From Pleodorina starrii (lineage: Eukaryota > Chlorophyta > Chlorophyceae > Chlamydomonadales > Volvocaceae): 64,000 nt of DNA. This document shows positions 1 to 13,752 of the stretch, piece by piece. The stretch's first letter is position 1, and the number at the start of each line of letters is the position of its first letter. Location: contig BRXU01000013.1 of assembly GCA_030267565.1 (NCBI GenBank), forward strand, positions 2,148,001 through 2,212,000, given 5' to 3'. The notes under the pieces were generated by a model, which was not told the origin of the DNA, did no database searches, and was given only the letters and a program-made list of their open reading frames with translations. Made by a program: the position numbers and the translations under genes.

Positions 1-1710
1 CTTGCCGCCTCCCCCAAACTGCCTCATCCTTTGGATCCCCATGCATCGGGTGAGTCCCCGTGCCGCAAGTGAGCCCCCACGCACCGCGTGAGGCAGGCCT
101 CAACGTAAGTCCCCACCTTGACGAAGTGCAGGCTGGGAGGTACGGCACGCTCGTCCAAGGTGGCGATGTGGTTGTACGACAGGTCCAGGAACATGAGCTG
201 GGTCAGCTTGGCCAGGCCCTCCACCTGCGCACCGCAACCCACGATCTCACCGCGGGGGCGGGGCTGCCGACAATTCCAGGACGCAGGGGTCCGAGTCGTT
301 TGTTGGCTGCTGACGCAACCCAGGCCGCAGCCAGCTCGTCATGCATACTCAACCCCGAAACCCCACCTTCCGCCCAAACTAGACCCTCTCCCGGCACGCG
401 ACTAGGGCGCCCACTCCAGGATTCCGGTTAGAGGTCATCACCACACGTTGGGACACCGGTCGGAGATGCGCCCATGCGTTCCGCCCACGGCCTTCCACCC
501 ACGGCTTCCCGTACCTTCTCGATGCGGTTATGCCCCAGCGCCAGAAACTTTAGGCCTGGAAGCGCCGCCACGGCCGCCATGCTGGTCAGGCGGTTGTGCT
601 GCAGGAAAAGGTGGCTGGCGGAGGTCAGCTGCTGCAACACCTCCGGGTCGAGGACCGCCAGTCGCTGCCGGTCCAGTCGGATGTGGGTCAGCTGCCGAAC
701 AAACACCTCGCTGCGCACGCGAGTTGACGGAGGGGCGCGAGTTGACGGAGGGAGCAGAGCGGGATGGTGAGGGGCGGATGGGGGAGGGTGGGGTGTGCAG
801 GTAGGTGATGCACAGCGCATTGTGTGGTGTAAGGGCGGGGATGATCGTGGATGAAGGAGGGCCGAACGCGGGCGAGGGAAAGACGGCGCGTGGAGTTGGG
901 GGAAGGAGCCGGGAGGGAACGGACGGTGCTCGGGCCAATCCTGTGTGTTTGGGGGGCAGCGCACCAGCGTGGACGCTGCTTCCTTCCCCAACGCTCCCCG
1001 CAAGCGATGCCAATCGAGAACGGCCTCCTGAGCATGGGCCTCCCACATGCCCCGTGGCCGACCGACCCCCCGGCCCGTCCCCATCGTGAGCGAAGACCAC
1101 CCGGAGCTCGGTCTCAACGCCGCTCGCCCCACTCCATCGCACCTGGCTGCTCGCCGCGCGGCACTCAGTGCGGGGTCATCTGAGATGTGAGACCGAATGA
1201 TCAGGTCCTGCGGTGTTCCCCCACAATAAACGGGGACGAGCGACGTGGGTTGGAAACGGTGGGGACGAGGAGCCGATGCCCCAAGGGTGGAGAAGGCGTG
1301 CACAAAGTTCGCTGGAACGAGAGCTCGTAGGAGGCAGGAAGGGGACCCCAGGAACTAAATGCCCTTGGCCCACGCACCAGTGTCAGCTCGGCCGATGACC
1401 CAGCATCACCGGCACTGTTCAGAAGCTGCTTGATCTGGTCTTCTATCTCCGCTTCGGTCGGCTCTACCAGCTCCGGACCGTCCATGGCTCTGCGCGCTGG
1501 TGTCGGGGACTGGACGTCCACCTTGCCGCCATCTGCTCTGGGTCCAGCAGTTGCATCGCCAATCTTCGCGGGCGGAGGCCGCCCACGCCCTGCTGCCGCG
1601 GCGCTGCCAGCCTTGGTCCCGGCTGTCGCTGCAGGAGATTTGGTGAGGGCTTTCGCCGGAGAGCCTGCTTTGCCCGAAGGCATCTTTTGCTGCTCCGCCC
1701 CTTTAACCAT
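1..1710 (-). CDS. LRRC46: LRRC46-like leucine-rich-repeat protein (5' part; 3' end beyond the window)
   Basis: Four exons can be joined in phase: 1378-1710 (ATG at 1710), 1143-1207, 515-710 and 117-224; the last ends at a GTGGGG donor and the gene continues past position 1. Exon 1 codes for a low-complexity Ala/Pro/Lys-rich leader followed by an acidic helix (EIEDQIKQLL). Exons 3 and 4 carry SDS22-type leucine-rich repeats such as LTHIRLDRQRL, ASHLFLQHNRL, LKFLALGHNRI and LMFLDLSYNHIATL, then PPSLHFVKV. The order and spacing match animal LRRC46 (VRLDREGI, LYLQGNKI, LRFLSLAGNQI, LQFLDLSENLIETL, PQSLLILN), a protein of sperm flagella. A ciliary or axonemal role is therefore likely, by family inference. 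Repeats of this class are generic, so another short ciliary LRR protein is the main alternative. Confidence 0.82.
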
Positions 1711-2479
1711 GTTTGTACTATGTGAACAGCATTCTTATGCTTTGAACGCAGGAGGTCATTGCTAGGTCTGCCCTTAGCACAGGGCCGCACGGGCACTTCA
1801 AACCTAATACAAAATCCTACGGGTGATCTGCATAGAGTAAAAAGTAATACTGGGGCAGCCCTTCGCTTGGGCACCGTGAAACTTTGAACGCCTCATTTTA
1901 ACAATTTGGTCTTGAGCGAAAGCAGTGTATCGTATGTTTAGATGTACTCAAAACGATCATTCAGTCAAGCATGTGCGTGCTTGAATCCTGTACTTGTTCG
2001 CCCGGGCCGACAGGGGCCGACTTACACCGTACTCCTGCCTGCTCAGCCCCTTCCGTAACGTGCGAAATGTTTTGGGCAAGCCATCGCGTCTAGGACTCTA
2101 GGTTAGGAGACTGTACAATCGTTTGCTTACTCTGAAACATGTATGCGCGGGAATGTGCTGTATGTAAGGGAGCGAGAAAGTGCTGTCCCATGGGACTGTA
2201 GGGCCCGCCCTAGCCTACGGACTCGCAACACCGGTACGGTTTTCTATTTGCACACAAGCCTGGAGCTCTCGTAACATCTTCCTTCTACGCAGAAGGTGAT
2301 TCCGTAATACCCCGCTGAGCCTGCCTGTGACTCCTGAGCGCAAGGTCGATTAAGATAAGCACGCGTATACCGATTCCGCCATAATAATTAGACGCCATCG
2401 CAGGGATGTTAGGCGTGTGACACGCGGCATACAAGCCCGGAGATGAAGGCAAATCCCCAGCACTCCCTCAACCAGCAGG
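1711..2479. other. Intergenic spacer, LRRC46-like 5' flank
   Basis: About 770 bp between the LRR gene start and the probable poly(A) site of the FAS1 gene upstream. I see no ORF with coding character, no RNA gene and no repeat. It must hold the LRR gene promoter, but I find no motif I can defend. Confidence 0.4.
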
Positions 2480-2484
2480 TTACA
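2480..2484 (-). promoter_or_regulatory. TGTAA poly(A) signal of the FAS1 gene (probable)
   Basis: TTACA on the + strand is TGTAA in the gene's sense, the usual green-algal polyadenylation signal. It is the first one downstream of the stop codon and would give a 3' UTR of about 450 nt. Confidence 0.45.
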
Positions 2485-2917
2485 AGCCAGGATGCATGGG
2501 ATTTCCGGGCCCCAGAAACACACCGACGGTACACATATATCGTCGAAATCCGTCGGTTTCACAGCCGACATGAGTATACACTGTAGCAATCAACACGCCT
2601 CAACGCACGAAGAAAGGCCCAATAAGTAGACAAAGTCCGTATATACGTTCGCCTTCGCTACCTGCCGGCACGCGCGGCGGCGGCGGCGGACGGAATGGAT
2701 ATATAGCTAGGTCCGGCACGCACCGCCTCGATCGCCTTAAATCCCGGTAAAAGCAAGAGGAGGCGGTTGTAGCAGAGCATTGGTCAGAAAGCTCCAAACA
2801 AATCACGGCACACAAAGGCACCCGCCTGCCACGCAACTGGCTACCACGGATCGGCTCAGCAATCAACATCGATCGATAGGCTATTTATCTAAGAAGCTAC
2901 GTATATATACATGCATG

Positions 2918-5900
2918 TCACTCCAACTGCACCGACGCCATTGCCAGAGCCGTCCGGCCCGTCACCAGCGCGAGCGCCATGAGCAGCAGTGATGGAATCA
3001 GTGAACCGGCGGAGCCGCCGCCGCCGGGCAGATAGACTCCGTTGGGCACCAGCACGTAGTTGACGGCCTGGACGTACGACCTGCGATCACACACGCGCGC
3101 ATATATACGCATTGTCGACGACGGGAAATAAACGGCGGCAAGGAAGCATTCGCGTTGAAGAACACGCGCGGCCCCTTCTTACGGGACATATGCACGTATA
3201 TGTACAATTTTACGACCATAGATGGGTAGACGGGGCTGGGTGTACTTGCATTTTCATCCACCGCGGTACCGAGCTACCTGCGTGCTACCGGCGGTAATAA
3301 TTGTAAGGCGCACCTGCCGTACAGGATGGGAACGTCCTTGACCGTAACCAACAACGTTGCATCCGTCCGACCCGCGTACAGCGTAGCGAGGCCCGGCTGC
3401 CGAGAGCCGATCATACTTGTAACTTCGTTGCCCCTGCGCAGAAGCACGCATGATGACCGAGGCGCGCGGGGGCGGTGCAGGTGATCGGTAGGATTTGCAC
3501 AGGCTCGCTCGCCAAAGCAATGCGCGACGATCGTTCATGACACGCTCGAGCCAACTTCTCTTATTATCTGCCAGTATTACTTTTTTGAAGATAACGCACA
3601 CGCCCAATTATTTCTTATGCGCGTTACTGCATATTCCTGAAATAATAATAATTAATTATTTTTGTGCGATGATTACTGATAGGTACATACGGTCTGCCCC
3701 GCCCACTGAGGCCCACTTGCACCTCGCTTGCTTCTCTGTAGCGACCCACATGTAACCCAGTTAACACGCTAACAATGGTGATGGTGAGGCGCGCTCCCAT
3801 CCACTACTCACGTCGCCGTTTTATATGTCTTGTTCTTGAACATGTTCTGTTTCATAACATCCACCAAGATGTGGGTCTGTACAGGGTTCGTTAAGCGGCA
3901 GGTAGGGAGCACGGGCGGGGATGGGACAGCAGCGGCGGCGCGTATTCGTTGGGCAAGCCGAGTTCGGGCCAAGTAAGCCAGGTATCCGCGGGCAGGTTGG
4001 ACCGTGCGAGGGGTTCGTACGGCTTTCCCAACGAGCGAGCAAGCAAATCGCACAAGCAAACACGCACGCACGCACTCATCACTCACTCGGAGCGCAACTT
4101 GCAGGAGACGAAAGGATTGAGGGACGGTTGACTTCACTCTCACAAACACACACACACACACACAAGCAAAATCAGAAGCGTAACTACACGTACGACCTCA
4201 TACACACAAGCATAATCAGAAACGTGACTACACGCTAGCAACCAAGGGTACGCACTCACCTGAAGAACAGCAGTCTTGGCGGAGGCCGAGGGGAAGGTCA
4301 GGGCCAGGCTCCCGGCGCCGCCGCGGTCCGACAGGAAGGTCTTCACACTCTGCAGGATGGAAGGGCGGGGGTGTGAACAGGCGAGCGACGGACCATGTTT
4401 AGGCAATGTGTTGTCGGGGTTGTTTGGCGGTTCTTTAGTTAATGGGTCTCCGTCTTCGTTACCGTCCGTGCGCCTTGTTGAGGCAAACTCAGGGTTAGCT
4501 AGGCCAACCAGCGCCGCGCGCCCTGCCGTCCACTACGTAAATAAAGCCGTACTATGCAAGCACTTCATCCTCGCTGCAAGTCGGTGTTCGTTTGCGTGCT
4601 GCACATGCATCGGCGGCGATATGTGTATTATGTCAGATGTGATGTACAGATGTAGTAGGTGCAGGCCCGTTACATTTATCTGTTGCAGAAGTCCTCCTCG
4701 CTTATTATCAGGGACGCGGGCGGCGGGCGGGCGAACAGAAGTCGTCTGGACTATTGGTAGTCTTCACGACCCGTCCGCGCCGCTAGATACGTCCAGGCGG
4801 ACTTCACCAAGCCCTGTTAAAATGCACTTGTTTGATATCGGTGGAGACTTGTATATTGTGAACGATATCGATATTATACATCCTGAGCGCGTGCGTGTGT
4901 GTGCGTGCATGCATCTTAGGGCGGTGCGTCCGTGCGTGCGTTCGTTCGTCACCATGCACGCATGGGATGCATGGGTATGCAATTGTACAGGTGTGCGTAC
5001 GTCCCCACGCACATCTGCCTGCCTACATTACCGCCGCCGTGCACTCAGCAGTGTGTAATAAACCCTTATGTATTGCATGGCTCATCAATAATGATGAAAT
5101 GTTCAACCGAACCACTCACGGTGTCTGGGGTTGCTAGGAACGTGGCAGTCACCCCGGGGCTCTGCAAGGTCTTGATGACCGAGCCCTCTGCCTGGAGGAA
5201 CGCGATAAGCTCCTTGTAACTGACCGCCGACGTGTCCCCTTCCGTCAGGTATTGCCAAATGGTGGTGAAGACGGGTAGCAGCACCTGTGTACGTATACCG
5301 ACATACATACACGCGGGATCATTACGTATGACTCATGGCTCAGGGATAGGATAGGCCAGCAGATTGATGATATGTAGGTTACTAAAGAGATTAATAGTGA
5401 GATAGGTACACGGAAAGGTAGAAAGGTGTATAGATAATACATAGATAGTGAGACGGAATGAAGGGACGGAATGAAGGGACGCGCACGCAGTGCAGGGTCA
5501 ACCTCTGGTTGAGGCCACCTTTCTTGCACATGAGCACTCAGCAGGCCAACAGAAGCTTTAATATCTTTATACGGAAGACCAATCTCGCTCTGGGCGCGGG
5601 TGGGGTACGTCTGACGCTCACCCCGTCCAACTGGTAGACGTAGCTGGAGGGCAGGATGCCGCCGACCGGAACCCGACCGAGGTCTGACGACGCGTACGCC
5701 CAGCTGCTAAGGCCGGACACATTGTAGACTACTTGGTAATTCTTGATCGTGTTGTTCACAGGCGAAATGAATACGGGCCTCACACTGGTGGTCAAGTTGA
5801 GGACATTGCCGGTAAGAGTGGAGTAGCCGCTGCGGAAGCGAGAAGGAGGGAGGGACGGAGGGAGGGTTCAGGGTTTTAGGGACTGACTTGCTTGGCGGAA

Positions 5901-8900
5901 CGAGCAGTCGACGAAAGCAGGCACAGTTAGCAAAAGGCTTGCCCTGCTGGAGGCAACGAATGTGCGTGGGCCTCGTTTGATCTATGTGTGATGTTAACCT
6001 ACAGGCCGGGATGTTGCTGTGCAAGGCTTAAACCCTAGCAAGACATCTACGAAGCTCGAAAGCAAAGCGTAGCAGCAGAGAAGGACGAAATTGCTACCCA
6101 TTTGAGTAGGTTTGAGTTGCCTCCAGGTCCCTTATTGTTTGTCGCATCTGACGGAAACATTCAGCGAGGTCGGTTACAATTCAGCAAAACCGGCCGGCCG
6201 GCCGGGCTCTGTCAACAGACGACGTAGTATATACGTACGTACGTACGTGCTGTATGTCATAGTCGACGTTGTGCCGTTGGCTTGCGGCACATCACTTGCC
6301 AAGATACGGGCAACTGCAAAACGTGGCGTAAGGCGGCGGAGGATCGATGAATTGAACACAACTACGATAGAGTAAACCAATACAGTGTATTCACACATAC
6401 ATCCCAAATGATGAAGTTGACCTACCTCGCAAGTCATCGCTACCAGCAGCAGCGAGCTGCATGAAGCGGGCCGACTGCTGCAGTGCTCTGTGGTGCTGCC
6501 GAACGAATGCGCATACAGCTAGCTGTATATGTATACATACGCATATTGGTTACATATGCATACACGATCAGTGTAACACATCTGCACGCCCATGCTCGAC
6601 CGTGTGTGTGAGGCTGTTTCCATCTACTCCGGTGGTGAGCGGTGGCGAGGCAGCAGGCCACCTACCCACGCCACGAACACCGAGCGCAACGACGTTTGTT
6701 AACGAACGCACACGCGCAGGCAGGCATGCACGCGCGCACATACCATGGTTAGCAATGATATCCATGGCGGCGCCCTTGGAGGCGGCGTTGGTGCTGCTGA
6801 CGTTAAGATCGATGCCCCACACCCGGCTGAAGTTTAGCATTGCCTGGCAAAGCACGCGCGGGGCGGGTACGTATGGCAACTGTGACGATATATGATAACA
6901 GTGGGGAATGCATGTGTACTACGTACTACTGTAGCTGGCGAGCCTGGCTGTAGATATCTAGGAAGAGGGTGCATGAGAAAGCGGGGCATGGATGGCTGTA
7001 ATTATTTGCTGCCATGTACATATGTGCCGTGCAACACTGCGCGCATGTACGTACGTCTATATCTGTGGTGTTACGAGCGAACTAACGGGCATACAATTGT
7101 TTAAGGAAAAGGAAAGCCGATCTAAGTAAGACGTTCGTATATAATTAGGGAACCGAGTAATGTGTGTGGTGCGCGTGTGCATTGGCCGGCGGTGCGGTGG
7201 CACGCAGAGGTTAAAGGGTGAGCCCAAAGCGCCGCCTTCGTCGCGCCTGCTGTACGTACGTAGTAGCCGAATCCGTCCTTAGATACATACAGGTACGCGG
7301 GCGCATCGATGTGCACACAGTCCGAGAGGGAAATAATGGGTGGTTCGATGCATGGCCGGCAGTTAAGAGGCAGCCGCCGAGGGCCGCCGTCGGTGCAGCA
7401 CCACTGCAAAAAAATTATGGACATACGTACAGCCATTGAACGAAGCAACGAATCCGTTAACTAATGAGCTCCGTCGGTCTAGCCATGCACTTACTTCGTC
7501 AGTCGGCGCAAAATAAATGCGGGTGTCGGCCATGTTGATCAGCCTGCTGTCATTGTAGAAGCTATTCGTGTAGACCAGGGAATCGTAGAAGGCGGAGAAG
7601 TTGAGGCGCATGGCGGCCTGTGCGTGGGGGTATACCGCAGCGTGCACGCTCACGTCCATCCAGCGAGGTGCGTTATCGTGTTTATGCATGCAAACCTTGG
7701 CGGGGTTGCCGTAATTTCCCGGCAGTACGTAATGGGCGGCATTTGCAAGGGGATGCAGATGGCATATGTATATGTAACACCAGATTGGCTGCTGGTACGT
7801 ATACGTACCGTATACCGATGTACCCTGTTGAGTATCATCTTGATATGAGTGCAAATGGCAAATTGCTTGACGGGCCTCATGCAATGGGTTTTCATTAAGG
7901 AAAACCCTTCCAGCCTATCCAGCTTGAAAGTCGTATGTAGCAGGGCCTTGGTGCGGTCGGTGAGGTCACCTCAAGGTGCGTGGTTGGGTTTGATAATAAG
8001 TTGCAGTGGCGAGACCTGTACTGTATTGCGCCTGCTGACACGCACGCACCCACCGTTTGCAGGTCCTTGTACCAGTACGCGAGTGTACCGTTGATGACGT
8101 TGATGTACGACGTACCGTTGTTGACAGTTATGTCCGGTGTGATCACCGGCGCGACGGTGCTGCGAACAGGACGAGCAACAAGGGTGCAAATAACCTGCGT
8201 TTCAGTAGATAGGCGCCCTGGCGATCGATTTATTTCTTACGTACTTATTCCGTATAAGAGTGATGAGCCGGCGGCACACACACGCACGCAGGCGCAGGCA
8301 CATCCTCCCACGCATTGTGAGCACGTGCGCAAGAACGCAGACGACGCACCACCCATCGCCACATGCACCGCCAGACATGCATGCATCGAGCCGCGTAATG
8401 ACGAAGACCACTCGCTCGACGCAGGTCGTCGCACGACACACAGAAAGGTCGAAAACAAATGTTATTTACATTCTGATGACGCCTACATATATCGCCTTTG
8501 TATGCCTATATATACGCCTAGCTAGTTCGCCCAAGTAATGATGGAGCCGCAGCAGATATGCATCAATCCGTGCGAGCCTGCGAACGCATGTCGCATGTCG
8601 CATGTCGCTTGCTGTGTAAGTGGCTCAGTAGTTCAATCGTTGCCCTGTGTAATGTCATGGGTAGTATCCGTCCGAGGTGTCTACATAAGGCTACATACTG
8701 ACTGGGCATCTTCCGATCTATCGGGACTTTGCTGAAAGGTAGATACAACACCCTGACTGACATGCGTGCACGCATGCGGCCAGCAGCGGGCGTGACCGCT
8801 TCGTATCCTGGCATCCACGCATGGACCATCCATCCCGCTCGGCTGCTGCCAACCCACCCGTCGGATCCGGAGACTTCAAAGATGCCCGCAGCACTCAGGC

Positions 8901-11202
8901 GACAGCCAATCCTGGTGAACTCCGGGGCCTTGAAATAGTCCCTGCAGTGAAAGGATGCATGAAAGAAGGGGCGGCGGGCAGATGTACCCGCCGGCCGGTA
9001 CTTCGTTACTGCTGCCAGAATGGAAGCATATATATGCCATCCGTTGCGTGCACCGTAACCTAACATCATGCAGCGATGTACGGGTAGGTTGCCCAATTAT
9101 GACCGTCCGAGCGTTGCAACCGTCTCTGAAATTGGTGAACATACTCGACTACGTAATGCCCCGAAAATTACTGAAGGTTCTTACATACGTACTGGACATA
9201 TCCCAAACCGGTTAGCTGCAAATGGACATGGTAGCACGCTGTCAGGTAAGGAACGCGGTGAGGGGTATGTTTGCCCTTGCGCTCGGCTGTTGTCCCTATT
9301 ATGGCCGCGAGTGCAGGACAGTACGGAAACACCGCCAAAACGCCGCGCGCACCCTGCCAAGGTCATATAACGATCCTATTGTAGCTAACACTCAGCCTGC
9401 ACCGCGAACTTGAACATTATAGCGTTGATTATCCTGCCTGCGCCCCGCTTGCCCGGCTTGCCCGACACCCGGCCCCGGTTGTGGTTGGCGCGGCCCCGCT
9501 CCCACTGCCGACAGCATCGTTACCCGCGCTTCCGCCCGCGCCCCCGGCGTCGCTGCTGTCCGTTTGTTAGTTTGGATGTCCTCTAGACACTGTTAAAGCA
9601 GTTTCTTCTTCTGCTGCCTGGCGACTGCAGGTGGGACCTTCGCGTTCGCTTTCCCACGCGACGTCTTGAGCGACCCGTCGGGTCGGGTGTCGGGATTTTC
9701 ATTAGCTTGTCCGGAGGTGCTTCTAGTCTTGACCATCTTACGTACGTTAATGAATACTATCAAAGGGACTCAGCAAATTTGAGAAGTGCTCAGACTGCTC
9801 TGTACGGCCCCGCACTCGCTCCCGCCCTTTGCATTTGCAACGGCATAAACATAAACTTACGAGCAGACTGAAATGTCACAAACTGAGATTAGACAGCATG
9901 CATGTGTCGCAGAAAAATCCTTGCATGTAGATCGTACCTTCGTACGCTTGTGTATTTGATCCCGAGAATTATGCTTGCATGGTTAGTTGCGACAGGAAAA
10001 AATGTTCGGTCACAATAGGTACGTGGTCATAATAGGGCAACCTACCCACATGCCCCTAGGCCTAGCTACTCTTGTCCCTATTTTCCATGCATGTTGTTGC
10101 CTGATGTGGCCATCGCTGACTGCTGCTGTACTCGCTCAAATAAGATCGGTATCTACTTCGTTCTAAATCGCAGCAGCTATTACGTACACTTACTTAGAAA
10201 GCAGCGTGTCGTAGTACCGGGTGACCAGGAGGCTTATAAGGTCGATCGGCACGCCGGCATACGATAGGAAATGGAACTTGACGAATTTCTGCAGCGCAGC
10301 TTGATCCACGTTGGCAAGGGCGCCAGCGTCGCTGAAGCCCTGGCCCTTAGCAAACTCGTTGAGCGCGCTGCGAAGTGTTGGCAGCGCAGGCAGGCATGGA
10401 CATGCGTGAGCGAGCGGATGCATACGAGCAGATTCGGAAGATGGTTGAGTTCGGGAGGGTTAAGTATCATCATGAGGAGTGCAGGCAACCTGTATATGTG
10501 ATGCGTGGAGAAGCGTGGGAGCGTATAAATACGCCAGCAGGGTAGCACGCATACGTGCACATACATATATAAGCTTCGTTCTTGCAAGCGCTTTGCAAGT
10601 TACCCACTGCTCGGTCACGAGGCGATTTCGCCGGTGAATTGGTTAGTGGCCTGGTCTATCTAGGTGTTCTATATATAGAACATTAATTAGACCCACAGAG
10701 CCGTGCGATCGCACTATGTAGCTGTTATCCAGCTCCTCTGTAATTAATTAATTATTAATCGGTCACGAGGAAAACTCCGGACACCGTTTTGGCAAGGTAA
10801 GCAAGCAAACATAAGCAAATATATAGTATTATTATTGCTGGCGAACAGAACACAGTCTTCAATGTATAGCAGCACGCAAGGATCATGTGGCGGTTTGCGA
10901 CACCGGCATAAGTCGCTGTAGAATGGCTTCATCGAGCGATCGCGCCCTATCTCGCCGGAGACTTCATGTTTCCTACCCCGCCGGACCCCGTTCTACCCCG
11001 CCGATCGTCGGACTCACGCATCGTTCGGGATGAAGCCGGTGGCGCTGAAGGTGGCGTTGGAGAGGGTTGCGTTGAGCCCGGCTGCGTCCACCAGCTGTTT
11101 GAAGGAGCCCAGCGCCAGGGAGGGGTCATTCAGCACGTCCATGATGCTGCCGTACGGCCCTGCGCCCTGGGCCACAGCTGCCAGAGAGGCCCATACAAAC
11201 AT
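2918..11202 (-). CDS. Secreted protein with three fasciclin (FAS1) domains, GPI-anchor-like tail
   Basis: Twelve exons join in phase: 11018-11202, 10194-10367, 8858-8941, 8050-8159, 7824-7969, 7495-7617, 6740-6843, 5622-5829, 5120-5284, 4260-4349, 3314-3396, 2918-3080 (544 aa). A short hydrophobic N-terminus (MFVWASLAAVAQG) acts as signal peptide. The first ATG in this exon is at 11202; an upstream exon could extend it. FAS1 domain 1 covers about residues 15-175 (IMDVLNDPS, FIPNDAALNEFAK, YINVINGTL). Domain 2 covers about 225-380 (RIYFAPTDE, YVYQLDGVLLP). Domain 3 covers about 382-508 (TATFLATPDT, YVQAVNYVLVP). The C-terminus is a Gly-rich linker plus a hydrophobic segment (SLIPSLLLMALALV), typical of GPI anchoring. 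At least ten N-glycosylation sequons are visible. Proteins of this family sit in the extracellular matrix or on the cell surface and mediate adhesion; volvocine algal-CAM is a relative by domain type. Donors of exons 8050 and 6740 were chosen by phase. Confidence 0.9.
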
Positions 11203-13221
11203 AGCTGCACATACAAAACCACGCAAATGGGGAGGCGAATGCTTGATGAAGGTACACGCGAAGATCGATAGATGATGCGTGCTTTATTGTGCGTGCCGCG
11301 GTTTATTACGAGCAGCACTGTGCTACATACCCATATCTATCCACTACCGGTAGCTAGATGTAATCAGGATTAGGGCCTGGTCAACGAACGATGGGCCTTT
11401 CAACACGTCATGGGGACTAGGAGATGGGTGCCACGCAGGAGAGGCGTGCGTGTGGTACGTTATTCCGCTTTCGTTTGCGTGGTGGGACCGGCGGTGGGCG
11501 GATACGCGCTCCTCGCGCCGATAAAAAGCACAGCTTGTTCATCCATGCTGCCTAAACATCATGTTTAAACCTATCTAGCAGTAGCTTGTCGGTGTTGTAG
11601 CTGTGGTTCGGTGGTACACCCTTTACTTCCGCGCACGGCCTCCCACCCCTATCAATGCGGTAAAAGTGTTTTACATATCACACTCTTGTTTGCACACCCA
11701 AAAGGTGCAGCCGTCGGTAAAAGGTAAAGACGGTAGCGGCAAAACGTACATATTATACGTACGTACGTTTACGCACGCCACCACTAATACAGCCGCCGCG
11801 GTGTGTACATCTTTGCGGATAAAGCGTAGTCTGGATGTTCATGCTAAGTTTGTTGCATTTTACACCGAGCTTTTTGACATGCAACATGCAACGGTTATGA
11901 GCCTTCTGGTTTGTTTGGCTGGCCATCTGACCTTGTCGGAATTTGGCAGTACCGTACAAACTTGTCAACTCACTCAACCCAACCTACAGAACAAAGTCCT
12001 GCCTTGATATATTACTCGTGTGTAAGCACTTCTAGTGCCAAAGCGCCTACCTGCAGGCCAGAGGGACCGTTGCCGCCGCTTTAAGACTCCTTTGCCGACA
12101 TCCATTTCGCTCCGTGGATCTGTAATGTGACTAGTCTAGAAGAGACCTTGCGCAAGGTGCACGCGGTTATCTGTAACCCTCGTCGACAGCAGGAACTCGT
12201 TTCGTGACTTCGGGTTTCGAACGTTGCGCTATCTTGGTTTGTTACGAAGGCGTAACTTGGAGAACGTGAAAATAAACGTGATTGTTAAGGAAATTGACAA
12301 TCAATCATACGCAACATTCGTTGTTTACCGTCGAAGTCAAAAAATTGAATCCAGGGAGGCCCCAACACCCCACTGTCAAACGAGTAACATGAATGTCCCT
12401 ATGCTCATGCAGGCTCATGTCAAAGTACATGAATCAAAAGGAAATAGGTTGCATTCACATAAGCATTGGACTGGGACGGGTTGTCAATTGCCCAAGTAGA
12501 TACGCCATGATACGCGAACGTGCCCAAAGCGGCTCGAATGGCAATGAACACCATTCTTCATGTGTAAGACGTGCCTCATTTTTTATCAATATCCGATCTA
12601 ATCAATCATCTCGTTTACTTTATGTGGTGCCGCGACACCTTGTCGCGTTGCGTACGGCACGCAGGGGCACGCTGACCCAGCGGACATTGGACCACCTGAA
12701 GTTTTGTATGCCACGAAAACACGACACAGCCCTGATGCGCTTTCGGCTGGGTCGTTGCCTCGTTGGGACTTGGATGTGTCGCGGCTCGCGCGGGGAACGG
12801 GTCATCAAAAACCACGCGAAGGACACGCCGGGCGTGTGATGCGGAAGGATGCGCGAAACAACAGGAAACAAGGAGCGATGTCCTGAAGACCGTGCCTGGC
12901 TGAAGACCCTGTTGGCCATGTCGTGTTGTGCGTGCATCGGAAGCGCGTGCTTACTGATGAGGACAACTACCCCCACGACGTCGGCCACGTCACCCTCGAC
13001 TTCGGCCACTGCGACGGCTTTGAACATGTAAAACTGATGGTGGCACACGGCGGGCGGGGTTGGGGTTGGAAAGGCCGAACCGTACGGGTTCCACGCACCA
13101 GGGACGTATCCAAGTCGTGGCCGTCGAGATCCGCTGCTGTCAAGAGGTGCGGAATGAAGAGCTGTTGCCTTCATTTGGGTCTCCCGCGCAAGTAGATAGA
13201 CGACATGACCCCCCCCCTACC
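11203..13221. other. Spacer between the FAS1 gene start and the LTO1 3' end
   Basis: About 2 kb upstream of the FAS1 gene. It contains AT-richer stretches, short ACGT runs (around 11757-11768) and scattered ORFs of up to 184 codons that show no domain, no homopolymer signature and no consistent splice frame. I see no gene, tRNA or ordered repeat. Confidence 0.4.
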
Positions 13222-13226
13222 TTACA
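13222..13226 (-). promoter_or_regulatory. TGTAA poly(A) signal of LTO1 (probable)
   Basis: TTACA on the + strand, first such motif downstream of the LTO1 stop codon; it would give a 3' UTR of about 530 nt. Confidence 0.35.
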
Positions 13227-13752
13227 CTCCGGAGTCCGTAGCGCCTCAATTTAGTCTCTTCCGACTCGCGCGCCTACCTTACGCTCCCAAGTCCCTAGCC
13301 CTCAACTCCACACGTACGGATGTAATGGGCCCCCGCCCTTTTCCCGGCTTCAAGGAAGCCGACACCCCTAGCTGATGCCAGCTGTCATCAACCACCAACT
13401 TCCAAACGAAACGGTGGTGAAAATCTTTTGGGCTAGTTGGGCCGGCGAGCGCCTGCGGGGACATCGTTTTATGTGCAATGTAAACAAATCAAAATGATTG
13501 ATTGCAAATGACCACATGTTGGCAACGGAAAGGGGCCGGGCCAAAAGCGCGATTATCAAATTACGAGACATAGACACGTTCGTTTTCCATCTCAGTTTCG
13601 TTCCTCTGCAACACCACTGTCGGGTCCGTTCAAGTATGGTGCCAGGCCTCCAGGCAGCGCGATTGCGCGATTCTTCTCTTTTAGTTGCGCTCGGTCCTGC
13701 TGGCCCTGCGATGCTGTAGCCCGCGGCCCTCGGCATCTGCGCCTGAGCACGT

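Noticed and set aside
12620..13174. 184-codon minus-strand ORF with a Val/Ala-rich stretch
   Set aside because: The pattern comes from an internal short repeat (GTCGGCCACGTC-like) and has no supporting exon structure.
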